64,000 nucleotides of DNA from Heliocidaris tuberculata (lineage: Eukaryota; Echinodermata; Echinoidea; Camarodonta; Echinometridae): positions 17,564,743 to 17,628,742 of the forward strand of contig CM046836.1 of the NCBI GenBank assembly GCA_025618425.1, in the 5' to 3' direction. Under the pieces are notes generated by a model. It was not told where the DNA came from and did no database searches. It saw nothing but the letters and a program-made list of their open reading frames with translations. Shown piece by piece: positions 25,125 to 36,100 of this stretch (positions are counted from its first letter, which is position 1; each line of letters begins with the position of its first letter). The position numbers and the translations under genes are program-made.

Positions 25125-25645
25125 GTTGCATACTCTTATTTCTTCTTCTTCTCCTTCTTTTTTCGCTTTTTCTCTCTCTCTTTATCTCTCTCTTTGTAGT
25201 CACTTGAAAAATCATAGGGGGCAACCGCCCCTGCCCCCTCCCCTGCAGCGCCGCCCCTGAAAATGGCAGTTTGCATAGCTCAAAAGAACTCGGAGAAGCT
25301 TAATGGCAGAATATTTAGTTCTTGATATGACAACAGAGTGACACCTTTGTGCAGGAACTTAGTGAGAGCTGAGGACACAGTGCCCAGAAGTTTAATAATA
25401 TTGCAGAAATTAAGATATCCCCCGCTCGAAGCTTGCTCGCTACGCTCGCTCGCACTCACTTATTGTAACTCATGGCAGTAACATAAAGTCCTATTTATCT
25501 CTTTTATTGAGAGATTGTGCTTGAAATTAAACGCTTTTGCGACATCTTCGTCATGAAATCACTGTATAATGCAAGTACCAAGCATGACCTTCAACAAGAA
25601 CATAGTATTTTTGGTCGCTCGCTTGCAAGTTAGGAGTAGAGCAGA
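22901..25645. repeat. Array unit 5
   Basis: Variants: TTATAAACTGAATG (shared only with unit 6), GGTCTAACTT, CCTACCAACA (as in units 1 and 2), TTTTTGGAGG. The hAT-like element lies at 24393-24870. Confidence 0.9.
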
Positions 25646-26429
25646 TTTTGTAATATCTCCCTAATTCAGATCGCAGTTAAATTCGCAGTGAGCTTCACCA
25701 AGTAAAGTTCAAACGAATAACATTTCACCTACTTCTGCTAATTGCAGGTGAATTGAAAAGATCATTGCACTTCGAACAATAAGCTAGTGATGAGTAAGTA
25801 CTTCAAAGCGCCTGGTGCATGATTCAACAACATTTAGGCCTAATTATAGCCACTTTAAAGTGAAAGATTGATAACAATTCCCGTTTGCGCAGATTTGCAC
25901 GTACACAACAAACTTTTAGAGACACCGTTACTGGCCTATAAGCATTATGGGATGCGACTGAAACATAGATGACCCATGATTTTACCGTTATAAACTGAAT
26001 GGAATAGATTGATTGATAATTCTAGAATACTTTATTGGAATAGAACAAGATTTGAGCTTTAAGCTTGGCTTACACGAGGCATCATTATTATGTGCTGACG
26101 TTAAGACCGCGTCAGTATAACTTGAACGGTCTTTTGTGTGTCATAAATCGTTTAGAATGTGATTGCAAAACGAACAGTAAATTAACACTTTTAAAAAGCT
26201 GGATCCAATTTTCATACTGTTGAACCATCATGTTAAAAGGTAAATCTACCATTATGAAAATGTTGTTACTCTTCCAACCTTTTTAGTGCTGATTTAAAAT
26301 TTGATTTTTTTATAGAGTGTACTTACCTGAAAAGTCACTTTCATTTTTTATTGGTTGGAAATTTGTCAGGGGGGCAAACTGCCATCCTTGCCCTTTTCAA
26401 ATACGCTAGTGCCCTTCCCCACTTCTCTT

Positions 26430-26470
<41 letters not shown>

Positions 26471-27824
26471 CTCATAATTATATCCTTAGGTTTATGCACG
26501 CTTGGGCTAAAACCACTTGCTCTAATTTCCAGATGGGCTACCTTCAATTGGGCTAAACCCTTTTGGTCCACTCTTCATTTGGTCTAATTTGCACTTGGTC
26601 TAATAACCAGAAAGTCTAATGACCACTTGGGCTAATTACCATTTGGTCTAATTACCATTTCGTCTACTTTATTTTGTTGTCACTTGGTCTACTACCAGTT
26701 CGTCTAATGTCAGTTTGTCTAATTCCCAGTCAGTCTAAAACTAGTTGGTCTACAGGCATTTCGTCTAAAATCCACTTGGTCTATTATCCATTTGGTCTAC
26801 ATGGCATTTATATGGTCTAATGTGCAGTTGGTCTTACTTTCATTTAGTCCATTTTCCATTTAGTCTAATTGTCAGTTGGTCTAAATGCCAATTTGTCTAA
26901 ACATCACTTTGTCTAATTATCACTAATGCTAATTGCCTGTTGGGCTATTCCCTTTTCGTCTACGCACCTATTAACAACACTATGCGTCATTTTGTTGGCC
27001 ATCCCTGGACAGGTTGTGGCCAGAGCTTTTTGAAAGGGCCTAGGGGACCCGGGGGGGGGGGGGGGTTGCTGTCCTGACTCGACTCTATCCTGAGCTGAGG
27101 TCAAAAACAAAAAAATACCGATATCTGTAATATGTCTTGTATACAGGCGCGCCGGAAGCAATTCTGGATTGGGGGGGCAAACAACCCAGGGGGCTCACTA
27201 TTTTGGAGGGGGAGGGGGCTCATGTCAAAAATTTTTGGAGGTGACCAGAGGTGTACGCAGAATTTTTTTTGGGGGGGGGACAAGACGCGTAAAAATTTTC
27301 GAAGAAACTCGAAAGCGAGATAGCGAAGCAACAGAGCTGGTTACGAGCACTGGCGTAAATCACACATATAATCTTTTATTTTGCGAGCGAGCGAAAAATA
27401 ACCACTTTTCTAAGTTATATACAATATTTTCATTCCAACTCTTCTTCTTTTTCTTCTTCTTCTTCTTCCTCTCCCTTTTTTTTTTTTTTTTTTTTTGGGG
27501 GGGGCTTTTTAGGGGGGCGAAAATGCATTTTGCCCCCCCACTTTTTCGTTTGGGGGGACGACTGCCCCCCCTGCCCCCCCCCCCCCCCCCCCCCGCTTCC
27601 GGCGCGTATGCTTGTATACCAGGCTTGTTTATAACTTGTATTTTTGCTAGACTCTAAATATTTACTGTTTCTGTAATCTGTAAAATGTACCTTATATTTC
27701 TGTACAGAATATTGATTTTTAATGAAAAGGAAAGAATAAAAGAATACTTGGAAAAAAATAAAGAATAGTGCAGTTGGTTGCCAATTATAATAATGTTAAT
27801 AATAATAATAATAATGATGATGAC

Positions 27825-27864
<40 letters not shown>

Positions 27865-28385
27865 GTTGCATACTCTTATTTCTTCTTCTTCTCCTTCTTT
27901 TTTCGCTTTTTCTCTCTCTCTTTATCTCTCTCTTTGTAGTCACTTGAAAAATCATAGGGGGCAACCGCCCCTGCCCCCTCCCCTGCAGCGCCGCCCCTGA
28001 AAATGGCAGTTTGCATAGCTCAAAAGAACTCGGAGAAGCTTAATGGCAGAATATTTAGTTCTTGATATGACAACAGAGTGACACCTTTGTGCAGGAACTT
28101 AGTGAGAGCTGAGGACACAGTGCCCAGAAGTTTAATAATATTGCAGAAATTAAGATATCCCCCGCTCGAAGCTTGCTCGCTACGCTCGCTCGCACTCACT
28201 TATTGTAACTCATGGCAGTAACATAAAGTCCTATTTATCTCTTTTATTGAGAGATTGTGCTTGAAATTAAACGCTTTTGCGACATCTTCGTCATGAAATC
28301 ACTGTATAATGCAAGTACCAAGCATGACCTTCAACAAGAACATAGTATTTTTGGTCGCTCGCTTGCAAGTTAGGAGTAGAGCAGA
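25646..28385. repeat. Array unit 6
   Basis: Last unit, ending GAGTAGAGCAGA before unrelated sequence at 28386. Variants: TTATAAACTGAATG (with unit 5), GGTCTTACTT and CCTATTAACA (with unit 4), and a short GCGAGCGAGCG tract (with unit 1). The hAT-like element lies at 27144-27610. Confidence 0.9.
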
Positions 28386-28984
28386 GCTGCATATTATGCC
28401 AGGATTAGAAAATATATCCTTAAAATTCAATGTGTGACAATGTAGGGGTACAGCAATGTATCAGAACGCCATTTTCCATTCTTGTCTTCACCCTTTATAA
28501 TCAAGTTCCCCCTTTTCCAAAAAAAGGTACCCAGTTCGTTGAAACCCTAAGTCTGTGGGTCGTCTTGCCCTTCCTATGAAAATACCCAGGCACCGACCCT
28601 AGCTTTTATTGACTACTTCCACAAACATTTGTACATCGGATATCAAATAAGAAACATGAACAACAGATTATCAACCCAATTAACAAACATAATTTGAAGT
28701 GCAATACAAAATTAGGTTCTTCTACTTAAGTCATGAAAGGAAGAGGAGACTTATGAATGTTTTGATTACTAAAAAATAATACTAAATAATTGATTTTAAT
28801 AAATTAAATAATTAATATATAAAATGTAGGGATATTGACTGATCTTGATATAAGCAGGTGAATAACTCTTTAAATGCACATTTACGTAGATGACTTCTTT
28901 GAAGTTTCATTTTTTTAAAGTTTCATTTCCCTGTCCTTTCTCAACTTGCTACTAAATGGCCAGAAGAATAAATAGTAATTCGAC
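28386..28984. other. Flank of the array, no gene seen
   Basis: AT-rich unique-looking DNA immediately right of the array. Short frames only. It contains a line of similarity to G-run element flanks (about 28520-28600, CCTATGAAAATACCCAGGC) but no complete element. Confidence 0.55.
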
Positions 28985-29465
28985 CAAATAGACATTAGAC
29001 TATATGAAAATTAGACCAAATGATAAGTAGCCTAACTGGTTATTAGACGAATTGGATATTAGACCAAATGTTCATTAGACCATATGACAGTTAGACTAAA
29101 TGATAAGTAGCCCAACTGGTTATTAGACTAAATGGAACTGGACCAAATGATAGGTAGACCATATGGTATTAGCCAAAGTAGGTTTAGCCCAAATGGATAA
29201 TAGACTATGTGGCTTGTAGACAAAATGACTGTTAGACTATTTGGAAATAGACGAAGTGAAAATTAGCCGAAGTGAAAATTAGCCCAAATGGGTTTTAGAC
29301 TAAATGGGATTAGCCAAACTGGGCATTAGACGAAGTGGTTATTAGGCCAAATGGAAATTAGACGAAATGGTAAGTAGACAAACTGGTTGTAGACAAAATG
29401 AAGTTAGACCACGTGGAGTTCGACCAACTGATAATTAGACCAAGTGGTGGTAGACCAAGCGACAG
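28985..29465. repeat. TTAGACCAAATG minisatellite, inverted relative to the array
   Basis: About 28 degenerate copies of TTAGACCAAATGG-type motifs (variants TTAGACGAAGTGG, TTAGCCCAAATGG, GTAGACAAACTGG). This is the reverse complement of the minisatellite in each array unit. It ends just before the 15-bp direct repeat at 29472. Confidence 0.85.
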
Positions 29466-29735
29466 TGTACCGTATAAACATAGCTTAGTGTAAGTTGGAC
29501 AATATACGGCACGTGTTGCTTTGTCGGGCAAGCACACAACAAAGAATGTGCATCAGAGTGTGTCCAGCTGAAATCCTTTTGGTCAATCTATGAGTATAGT
29601 TGGCTCTCTATCTTGGTGCTTACAGAAAATGGAAAATAATTATCATTGATTTCAGGTATTTTTCAACACTTTTCACCACACGGATTTTTTAGAATGTTTT
29701 TTCATGTTATAAAGACAGTGCATAATTATGACAAC

Positions 29736-29898
29736 TAGGCGTTGTGGCGTGCGCCTGTAACCCAGCTAACAGTGGAAGTTATAAACTGATTCAGCGGACC
29801 CAGGTTCGAGACTGAGTCACGTCTTTCGGATGGTGGCGTTAAAGGTCGGTCCCCAGACGTAAATAATCATATCTGATTGATACTCGTCTGAAAAAACC
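29736..29898 (+). mobile_element. SINE with 7SL/Alu-like head
   Basis: The head GGCGTTGTGGCGTGCGCC, then TGTAACCCAGCTAAC (29738-29770), resembles the 5' Alu domain of 7SL RNA. A B-box-like GGTTCGAGACTG follows (29805-29816). The body has TCTTTCGGATGGTGGCGTTA, then GGTCGGTCCCCAGACG, shared with 48160-48330. The GGA(C/T)G..GTTAAA core is common in invertebrate SINEs. The origin of the head from 7SL is inferred from similarity alone. Confidence 0.6.
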
Positions 29899-29902
29899 AA
29901 AT

Positions 29903-29990
29903 TACACACACACACACACGCACACACACGCACACACGCACACACACACGCACACACACACACGCACCCACACACACACACACACACATG
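29903..29990. repeat. (CA)n microsatellite
   Basis: About 40 CA dinucleotides with CG interruptions directly after the SINE. It could have grown from the SINE tail. Confidence 0.95.
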
Positions 29991-30840
29991 ATACTAGAAC
30001 AGTTGAAATATTTTCTGTTGCAATTAGTGGGAGGTCATGTCCGTAAAATGGCTGTACTATAAAGTCCAGCTCACACGAGGCGTCATAATAGGATTCATGC
30101 CTAAGCGAAAATGTGATCTTATGCAAGGTACCTGGTGAATGATCAAGCATGTAAGACTCCGGAATAGACCTGTTCACAAATATATTCAAATTTTATGCAT
30201 ACTTTTAAAACAAAGGTTGTTCTTGACAAACTGAAAGCTTATCAGAGGCTTGTCAGACATAGCAACTAGTAATGTATGCAAACTGGATTCCAAGTATTGT
30301 AGTTCATTCATTAATAAGAGGTTAACGGAATACCTCGTTACTAGGTCCCCAGGAAAGGAACATCCATAAATTTGAAAAACTTTGCGATTAACCATTCAGT
30401 ACATACAGAAAACGCTCACTATATGTATTTACTCACCAAAAGAAACCGTTGATATTATTAGTCTAGTAATTTTACGAAAATGACCTCACACAAATTGCAA
30501 CAGAAAATATTTCAACTGTTCTAGTCTCATGAATATGACCTCTATATCATACAAAAAGTCCTAAGAAATCCGAGTGGTAGAAAGTATTGAAAAATACCGA
30601 AATCTGTGATAATCATTTTCCATTCTTCGGCCATTATACGTAAGCACATACAGTGTCAACTATACACATAGATTGTTCAACTCAGTTTCAGTTGGACACA
30701 CCCTGATGCACATCCTTTTGTTGTGTGGTTGTCCTACAAAGCAACATGTACCCTATTGTGCTCAACTTGAACCGAGTTGACCGAACTATTATGTTTGTAT
30801 ATCCGTGATTTTGAGCAACACCTTACAAGGACGCCCTCTG

Positions 30841-31373
30841 ATTAAAGCATATAATTACATTTCAAAATATATGTTGTCATGTAACATAAGATGGAAATAA
30901 TGACATTGGCATAACGGCAAAGAAGAGAGAAGGAGAGAAATGATGAAAGAAAGAGAGAGAGATAGAGAGAGAATGGGGGAAACAAGAGGGGAATAGTTAG
31001 ATGGAATATATCAGTTTGTAGTACGAGGCTGCATGATGACCAAACATAAATCTTTATTTCCAAAAAAGTAAAAACTATTTATATCGAAAAAGTAGCTGCT
31101 GTCAAGCTTAATTTTCTTTATATAACTTTATTGGGGAACCCTGTGTTGCAACCATAGATTATTCATGTGAATTTGCGGAGGGGTGAATTAAATGAGATAT
31201 GGCATATTTTGAGGGTCACTCATCGTTGCTAATAACTTCTTCTTCTTTTCAAAATGGCATTTTCCTGATGAATAAAAACAAAAACAAAATGATATTTTAT
31301 GCGGCAGTGAACACAAAAATGGAAATAATTCTTGGAGGGTTTTGGAAATTAAAAAAAGGCACTTGCCGTCGTA
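30841..31373. other. Intergenic DNA, no gene seen
   Basis: Contains a purine (GA/GAGA)n tract at about 30922-30990. Reading frames are short and unsupported on both strands. Confidence 0.55.
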
Positions 31374-31548
31374 CACTCTAAAACTTGAATTGTGAAAATC
31401 AACATTGAAAAGACCAAGGACTGACAATATCTTAAACATACTGAATGTAACATGTAGTGTTAGATACAGCAATATGAATAGTGTGATACAAAAACGATAT
31501 CACCCTTTCAAATGTTGATTTAACACTTTATATTTTAGAATGCATTGT
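31374..31548. mobile_element. Short palindromic MITE
   Basis: The arm beginning ACTCTAAAACTTGAATTGTG, with AATCAACATTGAAAAG inside, is matched in inverse at 31506-31545 (CTTTCAAATGTTGATTTAAC...TTTTAGAATGC). It is about 170 bp with no coding content. The superfamily is not assigned. Confidence 0.55.
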
Positions 31549-32886
31549 CTTTCAAGAGGAGAGTGGCACCCTACTGATCGTTGTAGGGCGATTTAAGTTG
31601 GTATTATTTTTGCAATTTCACCAACCATCTAACTGCTTATACAAGATTGTAATTTACGAAATTTGTTCGTTACGAATGTTTAACAAATTCACAAAGGATG
31701 CGCTTGTCCGCACTCGCATACAGAAGACAAGTGTTCTGTCCGCTTCCATTGAGTTTGTGTAGACTGCTATGCGAGTGGTGCGCTGAAACTTTATTTCGCG
31801 GGACGTCTTGACCATTGCTATCATATGAAAGTTGAGAATCTGTAATTTATGAAAATGTGTATGTCTCATCATGATCACGTCTGGTTTTTAGGAAGATTAC
31901 CTTTGAATTCAAAGAATTTCGGTCATACACAATATGCACTCCAAACTGGGATAAAGCGCCTTCATGGAGTGACTGGACGGAATTAATGAAAACAAAAATT
32001 TAAGTCCAAACAACAACATTTAAGTTTGGAATGGGAATAGTATATGCAATAGTATATATTGCATAATAATAAATCTGGCAATAGTTTGTCATAACTGAAT
32101 TAAAATTTGAACTCTTTGGTGCAAAATAGTATTGTGGGTCACTTTGACAGCATGTATAAAGGGTTTTTTTTATCGGATAAACTTAAGTTTATAAATTGAG
32201 GCTGCACAAAGTATCAATGAATTATTATACTATCACTTCTGTATCATCACAATCGATTTCAAGAAAAAAATTGAGATGTGTTTATTTTGTCGGTTTCGTC
32301 ACGCTTTGGGGTTTTCCTCCTTTATCCCTTTAATTTGAATGAACAATAAGATTGACCCCTTTCTCTACCCGAACAGTTCAGTTCTAACATAATTTTTACA
32401 GAGAAAAGAACTAGTCAATGAACTTTGAATTTTAGGTCAGATTCCTCAAAATATCCGTCCCATCACGTTCTGTCCTGTCGTGTGACACTCACTGATATAC
32501 TTTGAAATTAAAAAAGAATTGTTTGGCCCAGATCTTAGCTTGATGTTTGTGTGTATTCAGTATGCTTTATCACACAATCAAAATTCACAAGACATGAAGT
32601 GGTTAGTCTTGGTTGTTAACGTCAATGGACTTTGACTATGTATCCTTTTTCATAAAATTTCACTATTCCATAGTTCCGTCCCGTCTCACTAATAAAAAAT
32701 GTTATTACCATAGCAACGGAGCTGTTGTCAGTCTTGTGTTCGATGTGCCATTGTTTATTATCTACATCTATGCAGCATGTGACTTTCTTTCATCTTAAAA
32801 TTTTTTTTTTTTTTGGTCATGAGAATAAATTCTATCGAATCCCGTCACGTCACGTAGATAATTAATTCCTCTTTTTCCCTATTTAG
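31549..32886. other. Upstream region of the NLR gene
   Basis: No coding signal. It may hold a 5' untranslated exon and promoter of the NLR gene because the first coding exon is preceded by a splice acceptor. No TATA box could be assigned with confidence. Confidence 0.4.
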
Positions 32887-33194
32887 AGTTATGGCGATAA
32901 AGGAATGTATTGCCGATGATCTTCTTTCCAAGCTAGCTGATGACATCGAGACCGATGAGCAGATGGAGGCTTTAGGACGAGCACTCGGATGCAAAGCTGC
33001 GGCGATCAACAGGTACATAGACACCAACAACAAAGGCGACCGGGTAACGTGTAAGGGAACACGTAATATGCTGTTTGACTGGAGACAGACAGTGAATCCC
33101 CGCGATCAACATTCAAAGCTACAAGAAGCTCTAGAAGAAGCCCACCTTGTCATGCTTTCTCGGAGCCATCTCAAGGAGACACCAAAACTACCAG
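32887..33194 (+). CDS. NLR exon 1: DEATH domain
   Basis: Acceptor CCCTATTTAG|AG at 32886 and donor CCAG|GTGGGT at 33194/33195. Coding starts at the Met at 32891 and ends in phase 1. It encodes MAIKECIADDLLSKL onward, a six-helix DEATH-like sequence. The upstream acceptor implies a further 5' exon, not identified. Codon use is more GC-balanced than the flanking DNA. Confidence 0.8.
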
Positions 33195-36100
33195 GTGGGT
33201 CTATCAACGCCTCCCGTGTATGGGAATCACTGGCATTTTCTTTAAAGGGAAATCCAACTTAATAGCAAGTTGCTCGGAAAGAAAGAAGAAAAATCAGAGA
33301 GGCAGATTGGTGAAAGTTTGAACGAAATCGGACAAGCAATAAGAAAGTTATGAATTTTGGAAAGTTGTAATCATTATACATATGGGAATTTCAAATTGGC
33401 CGAATAAGTAATGTCACTGTAATGTAGTTGCGGAAAACTCCCCCATTTGCTTCAACCCACAAAATGACTAAAATGTCATTCAAAAAAAAAATGTACTACT
33501 CAGTAGGATCTTTTTATTTCATGAGGACCTATAACAATATGCTATCTCCAATATATTTTGAGTACTGCCCCGAGGGTAAAGGCGCTTCGGAGAAAACCGC
33601 AAATTAATATTTTTGTGAACGACAAACAGGAGAGTAGTCCGCAAGTATGTCACAATCGACTCACCAAATTGCCAATTTGAGATTCGCATAGATGTAGTGA
33701 TCTCATGTTTTCAAACATCCATAACTTTCTTATTCCTCGGGCGATTTATTTCAAACTTCCACCATCCTGTTTTTCTTATTTTTCTGCTTTCATACAAATC
33801 ATCTTATTACCAAGGTTGGATTGCCCTTTAAGTTGTTACAGAGGAGGATTGGTAAACGCGAGGCAAATAATAACCGTTAGAATGATCAGGGGTGGCAGAC
33901 CCTTTTTTCCAAAATGGAGATTGAGGAGAGCATCCCTAAAAGATAACTTTAGGTGAAAGAAAGACCTACCAAAACTCGATGGAAAATATTGATGAACCAT
34001 CACAAATGGATATTTGACATCCCTTCACTGAATTAATGTAAAAAGAGAAGAGTTGGTAAAACGTAAGTCTGTTAAAGCAAAGATCGTGGGTTCGAATCCA
34101 ATCCAGGGGGGTGACTGAAACCTGCGCTGTGTGTTAACATGCCCCCTCCCCTGTTTCACAGACGCTGGCTATAGGTTACAGTGGAAAACATTCCTTCACT
34201 CGGATAGGACGTTAAATGCGGAGTCACCCACCTATGTGCGTTAAGACCCCACTGCACTCTTCCTGTAAGAGTAGGGGAAACCCCAGTGTAGTGATACACC
34301 TGCAAATTCCAATCAGTTATACTGGGAGGAGCAGCTAGAGACCCAAGGGTAGCAGTGATTCGGTTCATTTTTCTCCTACCAGGCCCAAGTGACACCAATA
34401 CTTACTACTACTAATAATAAATAGTCAAATCCGTCTAGTCTTCACATAGTATGCAGCTGAGGAGTGAGCAACATGGCTATTAAAAAGATCACGCTTTTTG
34501 ACTGATGCGGAACTTTTACTGTTAACATGGTTAAAGGGGAAGTCCAGGCAAAAAATGCCTTACTTTTAACAGAAGCAGAAAATTTAGACAAACAGAACAA
34601 AAAAAGTTAAGGAAAATCGGTCAACTAATGAGAAAGTTATAAATATTTGAAAAACTGGAGAAAACCATGAAAATGACTAGACAAATTGGCAACTTGATTA
34701 TGAGTATGTCACGTCATGGGTACACTACTAACATGACTAACCATTTATTTTGTTTATATTAGTACTATTTTTTGTCCAATATTATGATTTCTTCAGAACT
34801 TGAACAAAGTTATATCTTCAATATATTTTTGTATGTATAAACCTTCACAAAATATTTCCTGAACTAACAATATTGAGTTTCACAATATTTCATGCTTTGA
34901 ATTACTCATTTCTTATAAATATTGTATTAGAAATTCATATTTTTCAAGATTTTTACAGAAAACTATTAAACATGCAAAAACATATTATTTACTATAAATA
35001 TATCTTGGTTTCAAGTATTGTGGAAATCATATTTTTGAACAAGAAATGAAAATTTGTAGTATTAATATAAACAAAATAAATGGTTATTAGTGTAGCCGTA
35101 ATGTCAAATATAAGCATGTTTGGCAATTTGTCTAGTAATTTTCATTGTTTTCCCCCTTGTTTCGTTTCATTAGAAATTCATAACTCTCTTATTAGTTGCC
35201 CGATTTTCCTCAATCTTTTTGTGATCAGTTTCATGTAGACCCGATCAATATGACTATTGTGGCATGTTCCCATTACTGAAGAACTTCATGCAATTTATTC
35301 ATATTAGCATTAGTTCGGTTATTTCCATAGAACCTAATGGTAATCCTATATTTAATTAAGTAATAAGAGGTCATGTTTTTAGATCTCTTTTAAGGCATAT
35401 TCCTTTACATTCGATTGCAAAGCTATATCTTCCCAAAATGTCTCTTTGGGGAATAATCGAACGTTTTAAACCTGAGCGACATTCCTAGACCGTTGTACCT
35501 TTGCCGCAAAACATAGATTTCCATACCCCACAACACACCATGTAGATCTGAACACACTGTTGCCCATAAAATCGGAATAATTTTTTGTTACCTCTTTTCA
35601 AGAAATGATTGTGACAATATGTTCTTGATAGATAAAGTTTATATCTTCTCAGAACTTCATTGACCAATCTCTTCCAAACATATCAAAATGAAACTCAAAC
35701 CGCAATGGACCTTTACAAACTGTATAGTCAGGTTTAAACAAAATTTGATTTTGGAGGTATTGAAACAATACGATTTTTATAATTTTCAACCTTGGTCAGT
35801 TTAACGAGAAGCACATATTCGAGGAGATCTCATTCCTAACAATGTCTAATATTATTACATTTTCCAATGTTCACTCAGTCGCTTATATCGACTAATAGGG
35901 AGTTTGGCCTCCCTGACACGGATCCGACGTGGCATACTATATCCATAAGTGTGTTAATGTTATCAATATGGGAAGGGCGTCCCACTCTTCGGTCAGAGCC
36001 TGTGCTATAAAAAAAAAAAAAACTCCTGCAGAGTTTGAGGAATATTGTCCCTCTCATAATGGTTCAGCCTAAGGCATGCAAGGTACTCTCCATAGGGTTC

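Larger units (their letters stand above)
11951..28385. repeat. Tandem array of six ~2.73-2.75-kb units
   Basis: The sequence TTTTGTAATATCTCCC recurs at 11951, 14686, 17418, 20153, 22901 and 25646, and the last unit ends at 28385. Unit lengths are 2735, 2732, 2735, 2748, 2745 and 2740 bp. Units differ mainly in homopolymer and microsatellite length plus a few substitutions, so they are young or homogenised. Each unit contains, in order: non-coding DNA with a CACGAGGCATCATTA motif, a (CT)n tract, a ~480-bp minisatellite built on TTTGGTCTAA, a complete hAT-like element with 8-bp duplication, an (AAT)n tract, an end fragment of a second hAT family, and GCTCGCTCGC motifs. No protein gene is present; long low-complexity reading frames come from poly-T and poly-C runs. 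Confidence 0.95.
29487..30840. mobile_element. Remainder of a palindromic transposon interrupted by the array block
   Basis: The left arm (9732-9785 plus 29487-29690) and right arm (about 30567-30840) are inverted copies. For example, GTGCATCAG..GTGTGTCCA at about 29550 pairs with its complement at about 30690-30710. A second inner inverted pair with GAACAGTTGAAATATTTTCT (29997) and its complement (about 30505-30524) suggests a nested element. The interior carries a SINE, a (CA)n tract and a CACACGAGGCGTCAT motif (30073). No transposase is seen. Confidence 0.65.

Noticed and set aside
9732..30840. Giant self-contained transposon with the array as cargo
   Set aside because: No transposase, recombinase or polymerase gene of a large element is present, and the 15-bp repeat sits inside the arm rather than at the ends. 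An insertion into a small palindromic element is simpler.
34088..34099. GGGTTCGAATCC as part of a tRNA gene
   Set aside because: No acceptor stem or anticodon arm can be folded around it; the following GGACGTTAAA body and short-repeat tail fit a SINE.
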